DNA of 14,131 bases from a candidate division SR1 bacterium CG_4_9_14_3_um_filter_40_9 (lineage in GTDB: Bacteria > Patescibacteriota > Gracilibacteria > Absconditabacterales > Absconditicoccaceae): assembly GCA_002791215.1 (NCBI GenBank), contig PFWQ01000043.1, positions 1-14,131 of the forward strand, written 5' to 3'. Positions within the stretch are counted from its first letter, which is position 1, and each line of letters begins with the position of its first letter. The translations under genes were made by a program, and so were the position numbers. The notes under the pieces are model-generated. The model saw nothing but the letters and a program-made list of their open reading frames with translations, was not told the origin of the DNA and did not search any database. Below are positions 8,575 to 14,131 of this stretch, one piece after another.

Positions 8575-9261
8575 ATGATCCAAAAGTCTAACCTAAAAGG
8601 TAAACTGCTTATGCTATTCCATAAGTTTTCCAGATTTACGAAACAGCAGAAAGTATTTGTGTTATATCTCTGCGGACTTGTATTTTTTCTGATCTTCTTC
8701 CCCTTGATAAAAGTGGCCCCTGTAGATGGAGATACCTATAGAGTACGATTACTCAGCGGAGCGTTATTCAAAGTCATGCTCATCGTGATCGTCGCCTTGG
8801 CGGTATTAGTAGGGCGGAACATGAGTTTCAGATTCAAAAATATCGTCATCAATTATTTCGGCTTCAAAGAGAACGATGCTTTGATCAACTTCGCATTATT
8901 ATTCATCATTTCCACAGCATTGCTCGGTATAGGAGATACCATCAATGTAGTACAGAATACGACATCGACAATCAGAGTGACCTGATCATATTATTTCATC
9001 GAATTGTTGCTTCTTGCATGATTAGTTTTGACCTTGATGTCCGTAGTAAAGACTGCGAAGCTCCAATGAGGAAAAACCAAGATCATCAATGTCATCGATG
9101 AAGATGCGCTCAAGGAAGTGAGCCACAAAAAATCGCTTAAGGGGCTATTCGACGAAGAAGAGGAAGATGAAGAACTCGCGAATATGCATCATGCGCATCA
9201 TACGGAACACGAGCATCATGAGCATGAACATCTTCATCATGTACATCACGAGGAAGAGTAG
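8575..9261 (+). CDS. Four-helix membrane protein with histidine-rich C-terminal tail
   Basis: Unrecognised 228-residue inner-membrane protein. Hydrophobic helices lie at about 26-46, 62-80, 100-122 and 139-158. The N-terminus is basic (KGKLLMLFHKFSRF), and the loop after helix 2 (RNMSFRFKN) is also basic, so both ends are probably cytoplasmic. After an acidic run near 190-200 (FDEEEEDEEL) the last 24 residues hold 13 histidines mixed with Glu, for example HHAHHTEHEHHEHEH. Such tails bind Zn, Ni or Co. Three TGA-coded glycines (for example VTGSYYF, LLAGLVL, LQGGKT) rejoin the two halves. The stop is TAG. The ferredoxin gene starts 25 nt later and is probably cotranscribed. A role in metal transport, metal storage or membrane redox is possible but not demonstrated. 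Confidence 0.75.
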
Positions 9262-9286
9262 AATTTATTTCATTAATTAACATACC

Positions 9287-9502
9287 ATGGCAGATCAGAA
9301 TATATGCAGCGTAAATGGGAATTGCATAGGATGCGGAGTGTGCGTAAATATAAACAATAAACTCTTCGCCATGGACGGCGGTCACTCAAAAGTGATCAAA
9401 CAGCCGGTGACGAGCGAGGAGATTGCTTCTTTCAATATGGCAAAAAGTTCTTGTCCTGTAACGGCGATCGTAGGAGAACCTAAAATAGCTAATAGTCTTT
9501 AG
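9287..9502 (+). CDS. Single-cluster [4Fe-4S] ferredoxin
   Basis: A 71-residue electron carrier. Cys13, Cys16 and Cys19 in CIGCGVC plus Cys56 in SSCPVTAI form the classic CxxCxxC...CP ligand set for one [4Fe-4S] cluster, like the small ferredoxins of clostridia and Thermotoga. Cys7 is extra. MAD at 9287 is the natural start; ATTAATTAACATACC before it has no Shine-Dalgarno motif. No TGA codon is used. The last codons and the TAG stop are formed by the heptanucleotide element that starts at 9493, so the original C-terminus may have been replaced by repeat sequence. It follows the His-rich membrane protein by 25 nt. The redox partner is not visible. Confidence 0.93.
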   Translation: MADQNICSVNGNCIGCGVCVNINNKLFAMDGGHSKVIKQPVTSEEIASFNMAKSSCPVTAIVGEPKIANSL

Positions 9503-9576
9503 TAACGGCCAAAAGCCTCTTAGTCCTTAGTATAAAAATAGCTACCGACTAAAGACTATCGACTAAAAGCTGAATG
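9493..9576. repeat. 84-nt heptanucleotide element, copy B (12 units)
   Basis: Twelve 7-nt units related to copy A at 7309-7392. Shared blocks include CTTTAGTAACGGCC, TTAGTCCTTAG and GACTAAAGACTATCGACTAA. Perfect 10-bp arms, AGTCTTTAGT (9494-9503) and ACTAAAGACT (9548-9557), can pair across 44 nt. It lies between two convergent genes and provides both stop codons (TAG at 9500 on plus, TAG at 9565 on minus), so it may act as a bidirectional terminator. Confidence 0.8.
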
Positions 9577-12500
9577 AAGGGGAATACCTGTAAGGTATTT
9601 CTTTTGTTTTATCTTTTAAAACTGCTTTGATATTGTCGCCATTGGTAAGATCGGCAGTGATATCTGCGACGGGACACGGGCATTGATTACATTCGCCTGG
9701 AGTCAACAATGGAGTATTGAACATATCATCCATTGGAGTCAACAATGGAGTATTGAACATATCATCCATTGGAGTCAACAATGGAGTATTGAACATATCA
9801 TCCATATTTTTTCCTTCACACGCAAGTTCTGATCAGATTTCCGGACAGCCATCATAGTCGGCGATACCATTATAATTTTCTTTCATCTCAGGACATAGGT
9901 CATAGGAATCTACGATGCCATCGCCATCAGCATCTTTTTCTTCAGTGGTAGTCTGTCCGAGTATATTCGGTGCCCCATTGTTTCCTATATCGCCTCGTCC
10001 ATCGCTATTAAGATCGAGTTGATTCGCATTTGGATAGAAAGGGGAGTTATCAAGCTGACAAATCGATTTGTAATGTTCGTTCAAAAGTGCGAGGTCAGTA
10101 TTGTCTGTGTCGAGCGCATTCGTAGTGACATCATTATTTGCATCAGAGATATTTTTATCTACAAGACATTTTGTATTTTCATATTTGATGACTCAGATGA
10201 GATTTTTTACTCCGTCGCCATCGATATCATCATCGCAGATATCAGGTACGCCATCCTTATCGAAATCACATTTGAAATTGCCGAGTGTACCGTTCAATTT
10301 GGCTTCTAGACACCTATCTACGCCGCGTACTGCGAGCGTGCTCTGATCTTGCAGATATAAGCATTGATTGATATAGAATGTGGTCTCCGGATAATAGACA
10401 CCTCATTTGCTATACGTGTATGCATCTTGCATAGGGAATTTCACCGTATAGGATTGCGTAGTATTGCTGCCGTCATAGTTCTGCAGGAAGGTTATATATT
10501 CGCCTACAGCATCTCCTTTGAGCGAAGAGCTGTAGAGTATCTTCTGCAATGGATCGGGATTAAGCTTACTAGGCGTAGTCTGCAATACATAAGACTGCAT
10601 AAGCGATTTGTCCACGATATAGAGCGTGATATAATTCGTCAGTTTTTTCCCGTTTTTGAGCGTGATGGTCTGGATGACCACTTTGACGCCGCGCTCAGTG
10701 AAGCTGTGAGACATCATGAGCAATTTGTTGGATTCTCTTGTCCCATCTCCGAAATCCCATTGCACGTCGTTGATATTCGCTGGTGTGAACCCATAGCTCA
10801 TCGTCTGGAAATCCACCTTCTGCCCCATATCAGGATTGAGCATATTGGCCTTGAGCATGCTTCATGGGACATTTTTTCATACGCCCACGATGAAGTTGCT
10901 GATTCAGATGATGGCTCCATTTTTGCGTATCTTCACTCCGACGGAAACGCTTCCGGAGATAGAGAATAGTTTCTTGAATGATTGATTACCATGCGTGACG
11001 CTGGTCATATCTTTATCCCGGCTCCATTCGATGACATCAGGATCGCCGATGCTGGAAGGAGTGAACGTGATTTCCAATGGCATGTCTCAGCCTATCTTAT
11101 CGGCTTTGATCTGAAGGGCATTCTGATTGTTAGCGCTTCATCATACGACGATGATGGTCTTGGCAGTTGCATCATTGGTGCCTTTACCTAGTGCAGATAC
11201 TTTGACGACATACATTCCCGGATCGACAAATACATGAGTGATTTTTTGGCCTGAAGCTTTGATGCCATCGCCGAAATTCCATTGCACCTCTTCATGATCT
11301 CATTTCATCACCGCTTCAAATGTCGCAGTGAGCGGAGCGCTTCATTTGAAATCTGTCACATCTATATACATGGAAAGTGTTTGATCAGTTCATTCGCAGG
11401 CATCTCATCGCTGATTTCCGTTGACATCTTGTTGTTCGCCATTGACGACGAAGATACAATTATCCAAAACTCAGCTCCACCCATTCAATGCACTGATATT
11501 AAAATTTCCATTTTCATCCACGATGCCAATAGGATTTTTCGCTCCGTCATTATCTACATCATTATCGCAGGCATCACCGATGCCATCATGATCAAAATCT
11601 TTCTGTGAAGGATTGTAGGCATTCGGGCAGTTATCATTTGGGTTATCTAATCCATCACAATCGTAATCATTCTTGAATGTACACGCAGTGATATTGTAGA
11701 TATTATACAAAATTTCCAAAATCCTTTTCCCGTCCATGACTTGATTGAGATCTTCTTTCTCAGCTTCTTGCAAGTCGATGACATTCTGTTTATAGAGGAG
11801 GTTCAATTCTGCGACCGGCCGATATCATTGTTTGGTTGCGCCCATATCGCCCATGGCACATGCGGAGAGATTGAACATGCAATATTTGAGATAGGTTTTT
11901 ACTTCATCGGCATTCTTGAGAGCACAAGCAGTCCCGCCACATGTCTTCGCATTGTCATCGATGATTTTCTGGTCAGCACTTGTAAAGTTTTTGGCGATAT
12001 AACTATTGGTTTCCAATCCTTCCAGCCAATCCTTAGCGGTCTCTCGGTTGAGCGAAAAACCATTATAAATGTACTTGGCGACCAGGTTTATTCACACCTG
12101 AATGAATTCAGCTTTGGTGACATTTCTTTCTCCACAAAATTTTCCGGCACAGATAGGACTGGTCGCGACTGGGTATCATCTCATATAGGTATTGTCGCCG
12201 ACATAGGCGACGCAATAATAATATTTTGTTTGATTAAACACTCATCCGAGATAGTCGATATCGCTAAAATCCTTGCCTGGAAGCTTCACAAATTGGCTCC
12301 GGAAGGTATTTGTATACGTATCCACCATATCCTGGGCAGGATTAACGCAATCCTTACATTCTACCGCATTTAGTAGTCTTGCTAGGTCATAACGGGAAAT
12401 TCATTTGGCGCTCATAATGGTCTCTACCGGGATATTCATCGATTTCAATTGGTTCAAGAAGCCACTAAAATCCGCTTTTGTAAATGAGATTCAGAATCAC

Positions 12501-12604
12501 AAAAAAATGACTACCAACATAAGAATAGCTTTTATGGTCGGTGTCGCGTACCGCGTACCGCGTACCGCATACCAAGTTTGCAGTAGTAATCTCGCAATTT
12601 TCAT
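9563..12604 (-). CDS. Secreted surface protein: SLH-like, thrombospondin type 3 and PKD domains
   Basis: A 1013-residue exported protein. A signal peptide is visible: basic N-region, hydrophobic core near 28-42, likely cleavage after FTKA. Residues about 69-180 look like SLH modules: [13 protein letters not shown], then FSDID, YMRGYP and [15 protein letters not shown]. Cysteine pairs (CKDC, CAGKFC) suggest disulfides. Calcium-binding thrombospondin type 3 repeats occur near 308-356 ([27 protein letters not shown]), 778-800 ([17 protein letters not shown]) and 890-920 ([15 protein letters not shown]). Three PKD-type domains lie near 409-472 (WNFGDG), 485-560 (degenerate) and 585-655 (WDFGDGT). 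Three perfect [12 protein letters not shown] repeats occupy 934-969, then a Cys-rich piece, CNQCPCP. The ATG at 12604 is chosen because it suits the promoter and supplies the positive signal-peptide N-region; an ATG at 12520 would not. SLH suggests attachment to cell-wall polymer; PKD and calcium repeats suggest a rigid adhesin. Confidence 0.85.
9699..9805 (-). repeat. Three tandem 36-bp repeats inside the surface protein gene
   Basis: Units at 9699-9734, 9735-9770 and 9771-9806 are identical except for the last base of the third. Each encodes [12 protein letters not shown]. Identity at silent positions too suggests very recent expansion, and the 36-bp unit keeps the frame when copy number changes. 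Confidence 0.95.
12545..12579. repeat. Heptanucleotide repeat array inside a signal-peptide region (5 units)
   Basis: Three exact CGCGTAC units, then CGCATAC and a divergent CAAGTTT. With the chosen start at 12604 this array codes on the minus strand for about residues 10-20 of the surface protein ([11 protein letters not shown]), just before the hydrophobic core. Confidence 0.75.
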
Positions 12605-12633
12605 AGATTTTTTGAAGCTAAAATTGCAGTATA

Positions 12634-12661
12634 ATTATACTTTTTATGACAAAATTATCAA
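12634..12661 (-). promoter_or_regulatory. Promoter of the surface protein gene
   Basis: On the minus strand TTGATA (12661-12656), 16 nt, then an exact TATAAT (12639-12634) lies 30 nt before the ATG at 12604. The spacing matches the other promoters here and supports that start codon. Confidence 0.7.
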
Positions 12662-12721
12662 ATAAACATCTCTTATGGCCACTTATCTTCTACCCAATTG
12701 AGAAATTTGTTATATAATTAA

Positions 12722-12753
12722 GAAAACCCCGCCCCGAATAAGTCGGGGCAGGG
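12722..12753 (-). terminator. Rho-independent terminator of the 12781-13410 gene
   Basis: A GC-rich 11-bp stem pairs CCCCGCCCCGA (12727-12737) with TCGGGGCAGGG (12743-12753), with one G-U pair and a 5-nt loop. On the minus strand it is followed by TTTTC. It begins 28 nt after the TAA at 12781. Confidence 0.9.
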
Positions 12754-12780
12754 TCTATGTGGGGATGCAGAAGTTCGTAA

Positions 12781-13410
12781 TTATGCCGTAGTGTTCCATT
12801 CGTTGCTGTTTGTATTGAGACTCAAATCCTCGATGTCTTCTTTTTGTTTTTTTATTTCATTCGCTTTTTTTGTATTTTCATCAAGTTTCTTCTGCTCTTG
12901 TTCTTTCTTGAATGCAGTAACTCACGTATTTGCACTTTCGACTCTATTGGTGAATTTACCCAACAACTCTGCAGGAGACATTGGTATCTGGTCCTTAGTC
13001 AGCAAACTTGTTTTCTCTTTGTTTGCAGTGACTAGCAAGTCATGCTCCATTGTTCCGTCATCTTTTACGGTGAAAGAATATAAGTATGTCGTAGAATTTT
13101 CAGTCTTAGTCACATCTGTTCATTTGTAATATTTGCGGATATTCAAAACATATCCTTTGTCAGTTTTCTGAACTCCCAAGAAACCTTTGCTTTCATATTT
13201 ATCAGATTCTCCCAAGGTGATCGGATATTCTTTGAAATTATATACTTTTTTATCAAGTAGTTGACCTTTGTCATCAGCTTGATTGACGGTGAACTCAAAT
13301 TCTCTGGTATATCCAGCAACCGGTTCCAATTTTTCCAATGATGCCAGAGTTTTCTGCTCTGGAGCCACTTCTGGAGTGTCTGGAGCTGTCTTTGGTGCTT
13401 CTAAAATCAT
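12781..13410 (-). CDS. Hypothetical acidic protein, 209 residues
   Basis: No family recognised. The N-terminus is Pro/Ala/Glu-rich (MILEAPKTAPDTPEVAPEQK). A central part of about 110 residues looks like a beta-rich domain with alternating strands (YTREFEFTV, YNFKEYPITLG, GYVLNIRKYYKG, TTYLYSFTVKDDG). The C-terminus is a charged, probably coiled-coil helix (FKKEQEQKKLDENTKKANEI) ending in a polar tail. Two TGA-coded glycines (YKGTDV, NTGVTAF) rejoin what would otherwise be three fragments. The ATG at 13410 lies 34 nt after the -10 box. The in-frame sequence upstream would encode a hydrophobic stretch, IILLLTLIA, reminiscent of a signal peptide, but it has no ATG, GTG or TTG and overlaps the promoter. 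It is monocistronic, with its own promoter and a strong terminator. Function unknown. Confidence 0.8.
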
Positions 13411-13443
13411 AGCAATAAGGGTAAGTAATAAAATGATAGCTCC

Positions 13444-13471
13444 ATTATACTCATTTTTTTTTATTTGTCAA
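13444..13471 (-). promoter_or_regulatory. Consensus sigma70 promoter for the 209-residue protein
   Basis: On the minus strand an exact TTGACA (13471-13466), 16 nt, then an exact TATAAT (13449-13444). A T-run abuts the -35 box, as at 6194. The predicted leader is about 27 nt and has no Shine-Dalgarno motif. Confidence 0.85.
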
Positions 13472-13496
13472 AAAAAATGTGACTTTTTTCGGGCAA

Positions 13497-13616
13497 CAAA
13501 CCTCCCGACCTCATTTCATTCGGCCACCCTCCTTATCCAGCTGTGCTGGACTGTAGTCAGGAGGGACAATGTCCGCCCTGATAAGGGCGGGGGACCACGA
13601 AGTGGTGGTGGGTTTG
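13497..13616. repeat. 120-bp nested palindromic element
   Basis: Outer arms CAAACC (13497-13502) and GGTTTG (13611-13616) enclose several perfect hairpins: CCCTCCT/AGGAGGG (13527-13565) with inner TCCAG/CTGGA, CCGCCCT/AGGGCGG (13573-13590), and ACCAC/GTGGT (13594-13606). It is GC-rich beside A/T-rich flanks and has no gene. It resembles nested palindromic intergenic repeats seen in many bacterial genomes; mobility is unproven. Confidence 0.7.
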
Positions 13617-13626
13617 CTTTCTTTTC

Positions 13627-13654
13627 TTGATTTTTCATCATCTAATGATATACC
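13627..13654 (+). promoter_or_regulatory. Possible promoter for the UvrB-like gene
   Basis: TTGATT (13627-13632), 16 nt, then TATACC (13649-13654) lies 28 nt before the ATG at 13682. The match is imperfect, but the spacing agrees with the other promoters in the window. Confidence 0.4.
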
Positions 13655-13681
13655 TATTGGCGTTTATTAATTCGAAATTCC

Positions 13682-14131
13682 ATGCCACTACGCAAATACG
13701 CCAATCTCAAAGACTACCTACAGGTCAGTAACGAGTCACGAGTTACGAGTAAGGAGAAAAAAAATCCAGCATTTCTCGAACATCTTTTGAAAAAATTAGA
13801 TTCTCATATCGCAGTTCAAGGCAAATGTCTCATTCTCACCCTCACCAAAAAATCTTCCGAAGAAGTAACCAATTTTCTCGTTTCCAAATGATACAAAGCA
13901 TTCTATCTCCACAGCGAAATCGCCACCTTCGATCGCTGGGAAATCATTAAAAAACTCAAAACCTGAGCTATAGATATCATCGTCGGAGTCAATCTTCTGA
14001 GAGAAGGAATCGATCTTCCGGAAGTGACCTTACTTGCAATTCTTGATGCAGATAAAGAATGATTTTTGCGCTCTGCGACCTCGATGATCCAAATCATCGG
14101 ACGTGCCTCCAGAAATCCAGATGGCGAAGTC
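13682..14131 (+). CDS. UvrB-like protein lacking helicase domain 1 (partial, runs off window)
   Basis: UvrB is the DNA-damage-verifying helicase of nucleotide excision repair. From about residue 28 the sequence is plainly its second helicase domain: [37 protein letters not shown] (motif V), [13 protein letters not shown] and QIIGRASRN (motif VI). Three TGA codons fall on UvrB glycines (SKGYKAF, KTGAIDI, DKEGFLR). Missing is everything before this, including Walker A and the beta-hairpin that grips damage: an in-frame TAA lies at 13643 and the DNA upstream is a palindromic element and a minus-strand gene. Residues 1-27 ([14 protein letters not shown]...) do not resemble UvrB, and residues 15-26 come from a heptanucleotide array. 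It could be a truncated copy, a split gene or an assembly join. The C-terminus lies outside the window. Confidence 0.8.
13724..13758. repeat. Heptanucleotide repeat array inside the UvrB-like gene (5 units)
   Basis: Units ACGAGTC, ACGAGTT and ACGAGTA in direct tandem, flanked by related GTCAGTA and AGGAGAA. The array codes for the low-complexity [12 protein letters not shown] segment, just before UvrB homology begins. Confidence 0.7.

Noticed and set aside
9137..9385. Minus-strand open frame opposite the His-rich tail
   Set aside because: Its composition is the antisense of His/Glu repeats and it overlaps the clear ferredoxin gene.
9699..9806. CRISPR-like array of 36-bp repeats
   Set aside because: The 36-bp units are directly adjacent with no spacers and encode an in-frame peptide repeat; no cas genes are present.
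10364..10969. Plus-strand open frame of 201 codons inside the surface protein gene
   Set aside because: It is a shadow of the minus-strand PKD region. It shows no recognisable domain, while the minus frame has clear PKD and calcium-repeat motifs.
11741..12373. Plus-strand open frame of 210 codons
   Set aside because: Antisense shadow of the SLH-like and first thrombospondin region of the minus-strand gene; no start signal or family match.
493..13410. Many broken genes or pseudogenes with premature TGA stops
   Set aside because: The TGA positions fall on conserved glycines and no TAA or TAG interrupts the frames, so the genes are intact under code 25.
1..14131. UGA read as tryptophan (code 4)
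   Set aside because: Trp would replace invariant glycines in SAM motif I, UvrB DKEGFLR, bS16 LGRYN and the LGGGE loop. Normal Trp positions use TGG.

Overview
The window reads sensibly only if UGA is translated as glycine (genetic code 25). With TGA taken as a stop, nearly every gene breaks into pieces. With TGA as Gly, 14 full or partial genes become continuous, and the new glycines fall on family-conserved glycines: motif I of a methyltransferase, bS16, bL33, a UvrB helicase core and a pyruvyltransferase glycine loop. Every gene whose end is visible stops at TAA or TAG. This points to Gracilibacteria (BD1-5) or Absconditabacteria (SR1), the candidate-phyla lineages known for this code. I cannot decide between the two. 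Almost no gene has a Shine-Dalgarno motif.

Layout. On the minus strand, 1-3233 is a run of a CsaB-like polysaccharide pyruvyltransferase, a family 2 glycosyltransferase, a class I methyltransferase and a DnaQ-type exonuclease cut by the window edge. Its likely promoter is embedded in the terminator hairpin of the gene before it. That gene (3305-6127) encodes a 940-residue protein I do not recognise, behind a near-perfect TTGACA-17-TATAAT promoter. A 201-residue unknown protein (6344-6949) precedes it. From about 7050 the plus strand carries tRNA-Ser(GCT), a CAT-anticodon tRNA, bL33, bS16, a two-helix membrane protein, a four-helix membrane protein with a histidine-rich tail, and a small [4Fe-4S] ferredoxin. 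Converging on these from the minus strand is a 1013-residue surface protein (9563-12604) with signal peptide, SLH-like region, thrombospondin type 3 calcium repeats, PKD domains and three perfect copies of a 12-residue repeat. Next come a 209-residue unknown acidic protein (12781-13410) with its own promoter and terminator, a 120-bp nested palindromic element, and at the right edge a gene encoding only the second helicase domain of UvrB.

The signal least explained by ordinary annotation is a set of seven degenerate tandem repeats with strict 7-nt periodicity but different unit sequences (6987, 7309, 7950, 8002, 9493, 12545, 13724). They sit between genes, supply the stop codons of two convergent genes, and also lie inside two N-terminal coding regions. 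Two of them are related 84-nt, 12-unit elements.

How the genes may work together: CsaB-type enzymes add pyruvate to cell-wall polymer, and pyruvylated polymer is what SLH domains bind. The pyruvyltransferase, glycosyltransferase and methyltransferase could therefore build the anchor for the SLH-like surface protein. This link is inferred from family knowledge.
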